Part shown: positions 40,931 through 54,900 of the stretch, piece after piece
Position numbering within the stretch: the first letter of the stretch is position 1
Layout of the letters: the number at the start of each line of letters is the position of its first letter
NCBI RefSeq assembly: GCF_028769735.1
Contig: NC_088200.1
Location: 69,969,268-70,033,267 of the forward strand
Direction of reading: 5' to 3'
DNA from: Zonotrichia leucophrys gambelii
Lineage: Eukaryota > Chordata > Aves > Passeriformes > Passerellidae
Length of the DNA: 64,000 bases
Made by a program: the position numbers and the translations under genes
The notes under the pieces: model-generated
Database searches by the model: none
Told to the model about the DNA's origin: nothing
What the model saw: only the letters and a program-made list of their open reading frames with translations

Positions 40931-43900
40931 ACAGAAATTCCTGCACGTGAGAGAGTAGCTTATATTGTAGTTTTTTTTAAAAGCACAGACACACAAAGCA
41001 AAACAAGTGTTAATGAAATTTTGAAGGAGAAAAATTTAAATATTTCCCACAGCACTTTCTGTTTCTAGAATGTTATAAATAAGTCTGACTGTCACAGCTG
41101 GATCTCCTTTTCTTCCTGGAGATTTCCTGCAGTTGGAAAACGACAAAAGCCAATAATTCACGATAATTAATATAAACACAACTGTGGACTCTGTGGGACT
41201 TTTTTTACTTCTGTTGGCAAATGGAAGGATGAAATATCAGGAACACAGATATTATTAAGTGGTTCTTCAGGCAGTCAGACTGTAAGGGACAATATGGGCA
41301 AATTCATAATGAAATGATGAAATTCGTAATAAATTCATAATGAAAAGCTGGACAAGGACACCAAGCCTTGTGTCTGCACTTCATGGCTCCTGAAGCTGGA
41401 AATTTCTTTTTTCCCCTTCTGATGAGGAGAAGAATCAGTGACAAAATCTTTTGCTCAGAAAAAAAGGTGCAGAATCAGAGCAAGTCAGGAAAGCCAAATG
41501 CTCTCCAAAACAGAAGAGATGTGGGTGGAGAAAAAAGTCTTAATTTGCTACTGGGTGTGTCTGGAAAAGGGGAATGGTTGAAGAGGAATTGGGCCAAAAC
41601 CAAGGACTTTGCCTGAGAGCTTTGGAGGATGCAGTCCAGCCGTGAAATAAACTCTGCTGGCAGGACCAGGCAGATGAAAACAGATAAAATTAATTTGCCT
41701 GTAATCTACAGCAATTGTCACAGGTGCCGTAGGATTTTAAAACCTTTTATTAGGGTATTTATAATGGGAATTATAGTAAGTAAATATATATTCTAAAAGG
41801 GATGTAAGTATTATAGATTACAGGTAATAAATACAGATCTCTGTGCACAAGATGTGCACCTGAGATGGCTGCCTTCTGCTTTTTGGGCTGTTTTGTTTGG
41901 GTTTAATTCTTTTTTCAAAACAGCTGAGTGCAAATGGCTGTCTGAGAGAAATGACAATTATCTTGCCTTCCCACTTTCCTGTCTACAACAGACACTGGAG
42001 GGAAAAAGAGAAATAAATGTGCCAGATGTGTTTATAGCATGTTAATGTGAAGAAAACTGCAACAAATGTTGACATTTTGGCATTGAGAACGTGGCTTTTG
42101 TTGCGGTGTGTTGTTATTGGGATTCATATTCCAATAGCTTTGACTAGGATCTAAGTGGTGGAATGTCAACATTCTTCACTTTCTCCTAGTAAAATATTTG
42201 CTTTAAAATGTAAATGAAGACCAAGAAGATTTTCTTCATATTGGCCTGCCAAAACATCTGGATTTGTGTTTACATTCATTGGCATCACAGGGTTATCCCT
42301 CAAAAAAACCCTGCTATTATTTTCTCATTTCTAACTGAACCTCTCACACATAAAGTGCTTTTCTGAGTAATGGAGTATTTTCTAACTATGGGAGTAGTCT
42401 TAAATATAAAGTAAAGCAGTAGCAGCTGAATCAGGAGCAGGTGAAATATGAAATGATACAGAGCAAATGCTGCCTCCCTGTGAGGCTCAAAACACCACTC
42501 AAAACAGGTAATGCTCATACAGGACTCACTTCATCAGCTGATGATTAATTTCAATGTTAAAAGGAATAAAATCTAAAATTTCTTTCTTTTCTGCTGCTGC
42601 AGGAAGCACATCTAGCACTTTTATTTTCCTCTTTTCATATTCTGTGTTTTCAAGAAAGCATGAAGCAGAAAAGAACTGCTGCAACTAAATTTGTGTACTG
42701 ATAATTCTATTTCAGTGATTACAAGAGCTACCAGCTGGAGTCCCATACACCTGGTGTGTGCTTACACAGCAGGTAGTATGACTGAAAATTACTACCAGAA
42801 AGCAAGAGTAAGAAAGCAGAAAAAAATAATTTAGAAAAGGCAAAATTTTCTCGAGTGATTTTCAGCCTCACCCCAAGGTTTATCTGCCTGCAAAATTAGC
42901 TAAGTGTTAAGCCACCAGTGTATTTGTACTTATTCTTTCTCCATCTCTACATTCATTACAGCTTAACTGAGCCAAATATTTCTCTTCCATGGCTAAAGTT
43001 TGTTGGAAAATCAGGCTAAACAGCCTTGTAATGGTGACAGTATTAAGTAGTTACTGAATTTTGTTCAAACTTAGACCCTTTAAACTAACCATTAGTCAAA
43101 CCCAAACAATAAACCCAGTGCTGCAATCCCTCTTTGAAATAAAGTTTATTAGTAAGAAAAAATACACTATGCAAAAAATCTTTTTTTTTACGAAGTAGTT
43201 TAATTGGCTTATTCATTTAGTACAAACAGTCATCTGACCACAGAATTGTTTTTTTTTTTCATCCCCAAATACTCCTTACAGCGTTTTAATGTGCTTAATG
43301 TACATGTGTATACATTCTTGTATAAAAATTAGGAATATGCTGCTGGGGTCTGTTAGTCCATCTGTTTATTTTACACATGTGTATTTATATGGGAAATATT
43401 TTAGTTATTACACTACACATCAGTGAAAAATTAACATCCCAGTGCACTTTTAAACTGTTGATCTTGTATTATTGTTACAGTTAGAGAAGGGGCTGTAAAA
43501 ATGTCTTTGTTTATGAGCATTCCAGTTCCTGTGTGTCTTCAAGTCAGTGGGAAGTTACAGTAATGCCTCTCTATGTAAGGATTATATCTTACAATCTTTG
43601 CCCTAGGGACTCCAGCACCTATTTTTCTTCCAGTTTCTGAAATGCTGTACCTTGAAAGAATTTCATAAACCCATGTCTCAGTTTATTAGGAGCACTCTAA
43701 TCATCAATAAATGACACCTCAGAATTCAGGCACCTTGATTCAAACACAGTGAGATTCACTCCATCTGCTAACTAGCCCTAAGGCTGTGAAGATTATTTTT
43801 AATAATCTAGGAGATTATTTTTCTTGCTGTGGAGCACCCAGCAAGGGGTGTGAGAGACACTGGCCTTGATTTGAGACAAAGAAATTGATAAAGAATTCAA

Positions 43901-44348
43901 ATTAAATCAGAAAAAGCTCATCTGGAATATGTGCTCTAGGCAAGGGTCACACATTTCTGCAATTCTTTTATTGAGGGTTTTGTGTTGTCTTTGTTGCTGC
44001 TCACTTTGGACTCTCTGGAAACAAGATAAATTTTTCCCTTCCTAATTCTTGGGGTTTTTTTCCGTGTTGGTTTCTTTCTTTCAGAAACTACCATTGCATA
44101 ACTGTTGGACACAAAACCTTTACGCACACCCTTCGTATCTGAATGTGTGGTACCCTGTGCATGCAACAGCAGCTGCAGTGTTTCGAAAGTGATCACCAAG
44201 CAGAGTATTTTCAATGTACAGATACAGAATATACCTCCACAAAGATCTCTCTGCAGCTCTTTTGCTTCAAAACACCTTGTCATAAATTACAGCTGGGCAT
44301 CTTTTAGGAGTTGTTAAGCATCCCACATTTTTATTTTTTTGGACTCAC

Positions 44349-44585
44349 CTACTGCAGGCTATACTGGGTCAGCAATCTGATCAGGTGAATCTCTCCTCTG
44401 GAAGTGAAGTAATTAATTATCTCTGTACCTCCTTGTGCCCTTTTTAGCTCTACCTCACTGTCTGTTTGTTTCTTGCCATGATGCTCGAGGTGAGAGAGTT
44501 TCCTCTGATTTCTCTGAGTGTGCTTTCTGTAGAGCACAGATACAATTAGGCTGACATAGATGCTGAAAGAAATCAACAGTGGCAA
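44349..44585 (-). CDS. Unidentified exon-like ORF with a possible membrane segment (tentative)
   Basis: A minus-strand ORF of 78 codons has a hydrophobic stretch (LLISFSIYVSLIVSVLY) followed by a charged tail (RKHTQRNQRKLSHLEHHGKK). An acceptor-like TTTCTTTCAG precedes the Ile-Tyr-Val codons, and GTGAGT follows the TAG stop directly. A one-pass membrane protein tail would look like this. However, no family was recognised and no partner exon was found, so it may be a chance ORF or a non-coding transcript exon. Confidence 0.2.
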   Translation of the reverse strand: MPLLISFSIYVSLIVSVLYRKHTQRNQRKLSHLEHHGKKQTDSEVELKRAQGGTEIINYFTSRGEIHLIRLLTQYSLQ

Positions 44586-45463
44586 AATTAAAAGTGGGTG
44601 AGGTTAGACTTATTTCTGTTTACAAACACAGAAACTGCAGAATCAAAGGGGAAAAGAAAAAAAAAACAAAAAACCCAAACAAGTGGGGAGAACTGCTCTT
44701 TTGATAAAGGAAAATCTAATGACAAAATTAAACTCCTCACCCCCACCCACCAGGGCAGAAAAACAACAGCCCTCAGAACTTACCAGAGCACAGCCTCTCC
44801 TCCTCTCTGCATCACCTCCTCCCTGTCTCCCTGGGGCAGGACTGTGTACTTCAGTATTTAAATTTCCCTTAAAAACATCACCAGAAGCCAGAACACTCAA
44901 CATGAAATTTCCCTAGATCTCGTTAATCAGTACTTTAATGAAAATCCTTGTAGAGATGAATGCTCCCAAATGATTTGTTAAGTGACAGAAAGATTTCCTG
45001 GTAATCTTAGTGTAAAATGCTGATTAATCTCTCAGCATTTGTGACACCTCTTCCCAAAGCTTGGCCATTTTGTCCCATTCACGAAGCAATTAAACTATTT
45101 CTCCCAACTGAAAGAGTTTCATTATATTAAAAAATTAGCATCTCTTTATAACCCAAGCGTTCCTTTGTGCTTTTATTTAGTTAATTAACAATACTTTCAC
45201 CTCAGCAAGTCAAAATGCCTCCTTTTGGAGCTAGCCTAACGAGTTCCCCTATGAAACGTCAGTTTCACAAAACCCTTTACAAACCAATCTGACATAAAAC
45301 AGGTTTGGGGTAAACCTCACCTACACCTTCCATTTAAACCTGCTGTGTGAAACAGTTACTCCAAGGCTCTTGTACCTACTTTATTTTTCTTTGCCAGAGG
45401 CACATTCCTTCAGAAAATGTGATAAATTATCAGTAATGAGAGACTTGAAAGGCAACTTTTCAG

Positions 45464-45553
45464 TTATATACATATATATATACATATATATACACATACA
45501 TATATACATGTATATACACACACACATATATATACATATATGTATATGTATAT

Positions 45554-45584
<31 letters not shown>
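45464..45584. repeat. Compound TA/CA microsatellite
   Basis: Alternating TATA, CATA and CACACA runs. The small Ile/Tyr/His ORFs over it are artefacts. Confidence 0.93.
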
Positions 45585-45599
45585 AAGGGATATAAAGAT

Positions 45600-47838
45600 G
45601 AAACAACAGTGAGGAAAAAATAAGCACAGCACTACACCTTTTACAAATTAAACTCTTATCTCTCTTATCCCTACCTATTTTACAGCCCTAAAGATGGAAG
45701 GCTTGTAAATGGGATATATTTCTATGCAGTTGCATAAAATGATGCCACTTCAGGCAATTTTAAGTGCAGATAGAAAGTGGTCTTGTGAAATTCCCCCAGA
45801 ACCCAGTAAAAATCCTCCAGGATATTATCTTTTCTTTCAATTCGAGGTGATGTGGTGAAGTTATTATTTTCAGTAAGCTACAGGGAAAATGTGTTCAATA
45901 CTTGTAAAACTGATTATATCACGCTCTGCAAGCTAACGAGAGAATGTTCTGAGTGTCCCCACAAAAAATTTGTCAAAATAAATGAAATGCTGCCCTCTTC
46001 TGATTTAATTTGAACATAGAGGAAGCTGCACTTTTAATGGAAGAAGAGGTTTGAAGATTAAAATGAATTAAAAATAGGGCTTGGCAGGCTACCTCCTCTG
46101 CAGGGAATGCAGTGGAGAGAACCTCCATAATTTCTGTGCGGCAAATAATGGAGATTTGTGGAGCCTGAATAAAAGCTGTTTCCACTGTACTTGTGTATTT
46201 TGGGGTAATTTTGTGGCAGATGGATTAATTAAAGCACACCTGGCATGGTTTTCCCTTCGTTTAGGCATGGAACTTCTTGCTTGTCCAGTTTTGAGCACAT
46301 GAAGCTTTCTAAATGTTCAAAAAACAATCCAAGCCCCAGCAAAGCAAGTGCAGACCTGTCAAACACAAATACTCATTTGAGCTGCAAACTGCTCAAAGTG
46401 TGAGCGTGCTGCAAATAGCACATGCCTGTGTTTGATGATGTCTCCTAAATATTTTTTTTCCACTGGTAACTATCACTGACTAACTTCTGGCATTTTCAAT
46501 ACTATTAATCATTTTTCTAACTGCAAAATATGAGTGGGACACTGGTCTTAGGTTGAAGCATTTTGCAGACCTACAAGCATAAAAAGATTAAAAAATAAGA
46601 TTATAGATAAATACATACATGTTGAGCCACTTCTCTGACTAGTTTGACTATTTGGGTGGTAACTTCCTTGTAGATTTTTTCACACCAAACTCCAGCTGTA
46701 AATTACCACATCCTCTGAAAATCCATTGAGTGTGGATGCTTCAGTCAAGGTTTCATTTGGCCTTTCTCACCTGGATTCCTTTTTTTTTAAAGGTATTTTA
46801 AATACACAACAATATGTCAATGGCATTTATGTACCTAATTTTCTGTTCAAAAAGAAATATAAAAGCACTCAGCAACAGAGCTTTCAGGTAAAATATACAA
46901 CTTTGTTCTTCACTAATTTACCTTGTACAATGCTTCCATGCTTTTACATGCTTTTAGGCTGAGCAAAATTATCTTTCTGCCCACTGATGAACCTTTGAAT
47001 GTTAGAGCTGAAGTAAAATTATGTACAACAGGCTATTTGTAACAGGGGAAAATGATTACAGACCTAAAAATGCACAATTATGGCACTGCTGAAAGAGCCA
47101 GGGGGCTGCTTAGAGCTGATACTGCTGCAAGCATTTATCTTATGCAGTTTTCTTTCTCTCAGTGGAGGAAACATGTTAAAACATAAAAGATTATTAAATT
47201 AATCACAAAAAACAAATGCTCACAGGTTTGTGGCTGTAAACAGTGACAGTACTGGAAACAGGTGCAGTCATAACTCGCAGACTATGCCAGAAAAAGAAGG
47301 CATCATGAATTTTGTAAAATTAGCTATTTCAAATGAAGTAAAGGATCTTTCTGCACTTGTACAGATCTTTACATCCATTCATGTAATTCAGAGCGGAGTG
47401 GTCAAAAATTAAATACCAAATTGCACATCTGCTTACTCTGTATAATTTCTTACTATTTGCTCATGTTTAAATTGAGATGGTGGGAAAAGCAATGAGTCTT
47501 TCCACCAAGTATGCTGGTTGAGCAATAGATTTTGATGAATTTATATTAGATTACATGTCAAACACTTGCAAAATTTCTTCTAGCATGTTTCCAACAAGGT
47601 GTGACTCCACCCTGATGAAATAGATGACTTCCCATCTCTATTAGCCACACTCAAGTTTTTGTTTAAAATCACTCATATTTTTTGTAATCTTAAGTGTAGA
47701 AAAAGCAAGGCGCTAAAAAAAAAATAGGCAGAAACCAAATTGCTGCTGGACCTGAAATGTTCTACCATATTTTGAGCTTTTACATTTCTGTGGAAGGTGT
47801 GTGTTTTGTACCCGGAGCTGCTGGTCCTTTGTCATCCC
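45600..47838. other. Intergenic, nothing recognised
   Basis: AT-rich sequence with short ORFs only. Confidence 0.5.
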
Positions 47839-48235
47839 TGTCGGAAACACACTTGAACTAGAAAGTGGGGTTTAAAATGCTGTTTATTAGAATTTGGAGT
47901 ATCAAAAGACAGGGTCACAGATAACCCCACACCTCTCTAGGTGCTCTGAGTCCTGAGGGTGTAGCACTGACAAACACAGCACTCCATGCACACCTCGTCC
48001 AGAGCAGAGAATCTTCCCTTTTTTATTATTTTCTTACAAGGAAACAATGTTTTCCATCATTTCTACAGTCAAGGGGAATGCCAGGAATGTTCATGTTGGT
48101 CCTGAAAAAGCACTGCCTGCTGTCCTTAGTGCTAAATCACCTCAGAAGGTTCTGATTTATTGCTTGTAGGAGCTGGTGAAACTGAAGTGACAACGAACCA
48201 AGCAGCTAAAGTTTGAGGCAGTGACTGCAAAACGG
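47839..48235 (-). mobile_element. Possible LTR (left edge likely, right edge unclear)
   Basis: Read on the minus strand, the segment ends with an AATAAACAGC signal about 60 bases before a terminal GTTTCCGACA. This is as expected for R/U5 of an LTR ending in CA. No matching target duplication (CATCCC at the left flank) was found on the other side. Confidence 0.35.
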
Positions 48236-51200
48236 GGAGGAAAATATTTACACCAAACATCGAGGAGGAAACATTAGAACATTAAGCCATGCTTGGATGT
48301 AGCCAGTTCCCCGTGGAACATGAGGAATGCAAAGAACTATATAGAAATTTATAGAATGGATTATGCTAATTCATCTTTTAAATAAAAGAGAAATCTCCTC
48401 AGAGCAAACCAAGTGTTTTTCTGGAAACCAATAAACCTCATTCTCCTTCCTGTGATTTTGGCTGGGAGATTGTTTTGTGTTTCTACCAAGTGTTGACTAA
48501 TTTACATTGTATCAGTGGTACTGATGAAGATCAGGACAGTAATTTTTAACAGTATTTCACTGTAAATGAGTCCTACTGTGTTGTGCAGAGGATTGGTCTT
48601 GAAAAGAAGGAAAAAATTTAAACTCATTTTTGTGATGATCCTGAATTTAAAAACAGGATCAACCCATGTGATGTATTTGCAAAGTGCACTGGCACTCTCA
48701 GGTATAAAGTTTTGAGCCTTTAAAACATTATTGTAACCCAGATACTGTAACATTTGTTCTTCTAATGTCTCTGTAAAGATAAAATTCTTGGTTAGATGGC
48801 GCTCCAGCTGCTGAAAGGAAAGAATCGTACCCTGGGTTGCAGTGGAGCATGTGGGAAAAGGAATAAAGTGGTTTGGCGACAAAATAATGACAGGAAATAG
48901 AGCAAAATCTACATCTGCATAATGAAAGAAACCCTCTATCATTTTTCTGTTTAGTTGTTGAACAAAACCAACCCCCAAATAAACCAAACCTCAAATAAAA
49001 TCAAAAATGAGTATCTACCAAGAAAAAATAATAAAGTTGTTGTGATTGTGGTGTGGCTTAGTTACCAGAAAAACGCTTTCCCTCTAAAGCTTTTTGTCAC
49101 ATTCCCACCTGCTCTGGCTTCTGTTGGAAGATCCCAGCAGCAGTTTTAATCACCGGATCTATTTTGGAAGAGTACTGAAGTCGGGAAGCAGGAGGAAAAC
49201 CAGCGCTGGAGTGCAACATTTGTATGAGGGGCTCAGAGCCGAGGGATCCAGGAGAGATTCCTGTCACATTCCACTTCTCTGCCTCTCTACACCTCTTTGG
49301 ATCTTACTGACAGCAAAAAACAGCTTTGAAAAATTCAGCATAATATCCTTACATTAAAACTCTAAACACAATTGTTTCTACCTGCATAACTTGCATAAAC
49401 ACAACTTTTCTTCAACCACAAAAATGTCTGGATTCAGTTCTATTAGGTCTAAAAGGTCATCCCTGAAGGGTTGCTGTTTATCAGTAAGTTTACCTCAGAA
49501 CTACAACTGACAGAAAATCCACTCTCATATTCATTTTCCCCTGCTAAAATGAAGAGTTAACTGTATTTTAAGAAAATTAACATCTTGACTTGCCCTGTAA
49601 TGAACAAGTAAATTTTCCTCAGTCACACACTGCTCCAAACCAATTCATGACCATGCACATTCCCAGAAAACACCTCCGATGATCATAATTTCTCCAACAA
49701 ACTAAGGATCTTAAAGAGGTCAGAGCAAGTAGCTCTCCAAGAATAAACCAAGACGTAAGGTTCTAATTCAGAAAACAGTGACAACAACAATCAACTGAGA
49801 AACCTTTTATTCAGGCAACAAGGTAAAAGTAAAACCTATTTTACCAAGCAGATTTTTTTCAGCAGAAGTCAAATAGCCAGTGAGAAAAGTAGTAGAATTA
49901 AGGAAAGTAACTCTACATACCAGTATTCTCCAAACTTGTTTGGAGATTTTGGGAAAGTAACTGCATGTAGAAAACCCTCAGTAACCTGCCAACACCCAGT
50001 GCAAAGCAGTTTTAGTTAACAGAAGCCATTCCCCAACACTCAAGGTGCATGTGCATGTTAGAGTCAAGCATCTCTCTCAGCTCCCTGGCAGGCTTGCACA
50101 GCAGCACACGACCAGCCTACGTCAGAAGGGCACAAATTCAGTATTACTTGGAGATAGTACCTGGAACTATCTCCAAGGGCGTCGGACAGGGTCAAGAGCT
50201 GCTCTGGGAGTTACATGTCACCTTCCTTTGGTTTCTTGTCTCTTACCACAACAGCCACAGCCTGCACTTGGGAACTGCCAGGTCAGAGTTTAGGAAAGGA
50301 AGATTCCCTTGCTTTCCAGGCTATCCAGACAAGTCCTGAGCCCAGAGGCGTCTACACCTTCCCCTTCCTGGCGTGTCTGAGGCCTTTACACAGAATGTTG
50401 TGAACAGTGCAGCGCTCCAGGTCTACATTGGAACTCTCACCAGCACAGGTGTACACACAGTGCAGCCTTGCACTGGGCACATTTGTGGTCCCCGTGACAC
50501 AAATGCTGTGCTTTACTGGTCCTTGTGCCAGAATAAGGTTCATAAACTATTGTGGATAAACACCCTGGTTATCAGAAAGCACAAGCAGTAGTATCCCCTT
50601 GGAATAAAATTAACTGATAGGCATTCCTGTGGAGAAGCAGAGGGTTACAGCTTATGAGCCATCCCAGGAGCGTCCCCTGACCTCCTTCCCCTTTTAAGTT
50701 ATATTTTTATAGTTTTCTTTGTGGGTGTGGTAAACACAAAGTGCCAGCTGACATTGTTTCATTATTAGGTGGATTTTGACTGATTTTAGTCATACATGTG
50801 CAGGTTTTATTTCATTAGAGAACACACCTCCACAAGGTGTGTACGTGCAAAGTGTCTTACCTGGAAAGTTCTCTCAGAATGCCCACTTCTGGACAAAAGC
50901 ATGATCCAAAAAGGAAGAGAACTAGTTCTGGTGGAAGCAGAATTGCTGTGGATATTGAAGCTCAGAACAGCCTACAACAACTCCAGGAGGCACCCACAGT
51001 CTGCATCCAATGGAATCACTCAGCAGAACTCTGGAGGCCTCTTTAAAAGCCTCTGGACCCAATCCTAATTAATCTGCTTAGGCAGGAAGGTTGGACTAGA
51101 TGGCATTCTGTGATTCCCCCCCCAGCCTCTCACTCACTCTGATTCTGTGAAAATTAATAGCAAGTCCAAATCCCCTCTCACAGTTCCTGTTACAAAAATC

Positions 51201-51591
51201 TCCTGGACTTTCAAGTTCTGTTGTTAATGTTGCTCTCATGCACACAAGTGGACATGAAGAGCTCAAAGAGGGAGGAAGACACAGCAAAATGCAGTGAGCA
51301 ACTTTTAGGCATCTAAAATTGTAGAACAGTCTCACATGCATTCTGGACACTGAGACCTTAATTCACTGTGCAAATTCACTCCTTCCTTATTTTCCCTCGT
51401 GGAGTTATCCCCAGCTATCCTAAAAAGGGATGACTATTTTACACTTGGTACTCAGCAGGAGACACTGGCTCTAGGTCTTTAACAAGGTCAAGGGTCTCAC
51501 AGGTTGTTTTTAACATCACTACTCCTGCAGCTGCACCACCAAGTATGGGGCTCTCCAAACAACACAAGAAATATTTGGCTTGAGCAGCAAT
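48236..51591. other. Region downstream of FN3KRP; probable 3' UTR close to the gene
   Basis: The first good minus-strand AATAAA after the FN3KRP stop is at 50806-50811, which would give a 3' UTR of about 780 bases; another lies near 49806. A CR1 tail lies at about 51085-51118. A 161-codon minus-strand ORF at 48502-48987 has no recognisable domain. Confidence 0.45.
51085..51118 (+). mobile_element. CR1 3' tail fragment
   Basis: GCAGGAAGGTTGGACTAGAT, then GGCATTCTGTGATTCC, matches the CR1 terminus. It falls in the probable FN3KRP 3' untranslated region. Confidence 0.7.
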
Positions 51592-51930
51592 TTACTTTAG
51601 AAGGTTTCTCATAATGTTTAATGAAGAGCCTCTGTAGCCTGTCCCAAAATGGTTCCAGTGGTTCATGTAGTGGAACAGCTGGTAAAGCTTCAGGCGCTTC
51701 TCAAACCCTGCAGCTCTGGGGATTTTACTGTGATAAGCAGAATAGAAAGAACTGCTGAAGCCACCAAACATGCCAGCTATTGCAAGCTCGTACTCTGAAT
51801 GGCCGTAGAAAGAAGCTGGATCAAAGATAATTGGACCAGATTCATCCTCAGCTACGTTTCCTCCCCAGAGATCCCCATGCAGGAGGGCAGGAACGATTTC
51901 CACACCAGTGAAAAAACTGGGTATCTTCAG
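51592..51930 (-). CDS. FN3KRP: FN3KRP exon 6 (catalytic loop, C-terminus)
   Basis: The exon begins [17 protein letters not shown]. It carries the kinase-like catalytic HGDLWGGN and metal-binding DPASFYG motifs, and ends [10 protein letters not shown] with stop TAA at 51594-51592. The acceptor is CTGCAG|CTG. Confidence 0.97.
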   Translation of the reverse strand: MKIPSFFTGVEIVPALLHGDLWGGNVAEDESGPIIFDPASFYGHSEYELAIAGMFGGFSSSFYSAYHSKIPRAAGFEKRLKLYQLFHYMNHWNHFGTGYRGSSLNIMRNLLK

Positions 51931-54900
51931 CTGCAGGGGGAGAAAAGAAAGACATGTAAATTACACAATCATTCACTTCAAAATGTAGGGGTTTATCTGC
52001 ATACTTGAAGTGTCCTAAAACCCAGCATTTAAAATACACGGGACCTGGTCAGCAGAAATGCTGAGTACATCCAGAGGAATTTTATTGCTCATAAAAGGCA
52101 GCAGCAGAATGGTCACCTAAATCTTTTTCAGCAAGAAAATACAAGTCTCGAAACTCAGATATCGACCAGGGTTAGTAACAACAGCCACCAACACTTCATA
52201 ATTAAAAAGCTCAAGGATGTCTCGCCAAATTTCCAAAACGTAGGAGCCAAAGAGCCAATAGTGCTGTTCCCTCAGTCAGGTGCAAACACTGAATGAACAG
52301 AGAGCATGCAGGACAGAGCTGTTTATGTACATTTCTCATCAAGAGTGTGTTACAGGGAATGAGAATATGAACTCCATCCACTATTTCCCAAACAGTCAGG
52401 CAAAGTGCTGTCTGGCACTATGGAGTTCACTTTGGAATGTTAGCACAGGGAGATGTGGCAAATGCCATTAGACCTTAGAAGAAGGGCATTTTGATCCCTA
52501 AAATCTGGAGTCTCTTACCAACAGAACCTGGTGCAAACCAACAAACAGGAACTTTGGTTTATGAAAATAAAACTTGAGTGTACCTAGCTCTCCCAACAAT
52601 GAGAACTGAGGGAATTGCTCCTACCTGAAGCTGTGACCAAAGCTCTCTTGCTTCTTTGTCACCTGATTTCTTTTCAATCATGTCCATCTGGGGCTGGATC
52701 CTCTGTCTAGCAAAGAAGGTCACCCAGTCACTCTGCCAGTCGTTAACCTGAAGGAGGAGCACTGCAGATGTCAGTTCCACACCACACAAAAGGCACATTT
52801 GCTTCTTTTTCAAATAACACTTTTGAGGATCACACAGTTTCTGTGCTGGCACCATCCAGTATAGTAAATGCTATCGTCATTTAATCAAATGTTATCTTGA
52901 AACATTAAATTAGGGGAATAATTTTCTCTCAGTGATTAAAGTGCAGGAAATTGAAGAGCTATCAGTGTCCAAAGCACTTTTAAGTGCTGTCCAAAACACA
53001 ACCTTCCTTAGCAGACAGAACCACATTTTTTTTATTTTCATGGCTCCACAAAAATTCATTTATTTCCATTATGCTAACTTTGACCTTCTGTATCACTGAA
53101 GGGAAAACAAAATAAATTTAAAATTCTATCAGTCTGAGAAAGTACAACCTACCTGTGGAAGATACCCACAGCAGGTAACTGTATGAAAGCCAAACTGGTC
53201 CACAAACTGGAGTTCTGATTGCCCTTGACCTTTACCTTTCAAACCAAAGACAAAAATTCAGCAACAGTAACATAATACTGAGCAACACAAATGAACCTTT
53301 AAAACCACATGAGAGCAAAATGCTGCTTCTCCTGAGAATAAAAAAAAATGCACTTTAATTTTTTTTAAGGTTATAATGTGGTTGTTTTTTAAATTTAAAG
53401 TTTGATGTTAAGCAGCTATATTCTGCTCTTCAAAATTGTATTTTGAGGTTCTTTATGGCCAAAACTGAGTATGTGTTTTGCTTACACAGATCCAAAGAGT
53501 GCAAACAAAAGCAAAAAGAATCCCTGCCTGGGTCTGTTTCATCCAAACCTAGTCTCATGCTATTTTCAGGGGAAGATGAACTTGTCCTGAAGCAGCAAAA
53601 GGAAGTTTAACTGCTTTATAGAATATTATCAACTGGTTTAAATTTGCAAACAGCTGTGTACTGTACCAACTATGCTCCCTTCTTTCTTCAGCTTCTCTCC
53701 AAGTTTCTGGTTAGTAAGGTGAAGATCAGCCAGCTGAGTTCCAAGCAGTCCTGAGTGTCTAAGAAACAAAAAAGTAACGTGAGTAACACTGGCACACAAA
53801 CAGAACCAGGGCTTGATATTCTAGGAGTTACTCAAACAGATCTATCAAGTAAATAAAAGCAGTTCTACACCTATTAACAAAATATTTTTTCAGTGCATTC
53901 CAGTTATTAACACCTTTCTCTGCTTATCAACACTGCATATCAGCAAGAAATGTACTTACCTGGCTGTTTCTGACATCACTACTCAAAGTGAAAAGCATAA
54001 ATTTACTAACAATGAGAAACTACCAATTCTAATTCTGTGTGACATCACTTCTGAAAGGACTCTCAGTAAGATATGTGTAAGAAAAAATGCACAACATGTT
54101 ATGCCTTTTTATTTTTTTAACTCTGGTAAACTGTGTTTGGGAAACAGAACCAAAATGCTGATCCTTTTCCTTCTACTGCTGCTTCCAGCTGCTTTTCTCT
54201 AACATGCCTAAATGCTCAGAGTCATGGGAGTCTAGTTTATTACCTATTTTTAATAAAAATTTATCCTCTACATGGTTCAGGAGAGTCTTGTAGTAATTAC
54301 AAACAGATATTACAACCAGTTGCCTCCCATGTTAACAAAATTATGTTCCTTTTATGCCTTTGACCTTCCTCAACTTCCCCTGTTGTCCAGGCACTGTCAT
54401 TTAAGGCACAGTTATTTCTTCAATTTGTTGCTGTTAACACAGGGAATCTGCATGCCAAAGGTACCGTTTTTGACACCAAAACAAGCAACACCTCTGCCCT
54501 TTCTCTTGGGACTCACTGGGGGATGTTCATGAATTAGAAACTCTGCCAACAAGCAGGATGAGGGACAAGATTTAAACTGGCAGCAGAAGTTCTGAGAGAG
54601 GTGAGAAATTGGCCATGATCACCTCCTCATGGAATCAGACAGATGAATTCATCGTGTGACGTGCTCGTCACAGGGAATGGTCAAAAGTTTGTAACTATCA
54701 AAATGAAGAGCTGAAAATACTGAAATCAAGATTAATTGATCTGGGGAAGTGCCCCTGCAGCATCATGCCAAGCAATAAAGTAGTGATTTTTATATGGAGG
54801 GCAAGTACACAAAACAGGTCACGAGGGGGGTCATTTTCCTCTTTGTGAAAACAAACCTTACTGTAAAAATCACTAATTACCTAAGCAAACAAACCCAAAA

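Larger units (their letters stand above)
37415..44348. other. Intergenic, low-complexity patches, no gene recognised
   Basis: Contains an A/C-rich block (37840-38005), a GC-rich block (38240-38560) in which all frames give short Pro/Ala/Leu-rich ORFs but nothing was identified, a T run (38813-38834), and a T/G-only block (40730-40930). No coding exon was recognised. Confidence 0.5.

Noticed and set aside
48502..48987. 161-codon minus-strand ORF
   Set aside because: It is long for this AT-rich region but shows no domain, no splice context and an overlapping second frame. Conservation would be needed to revive it.
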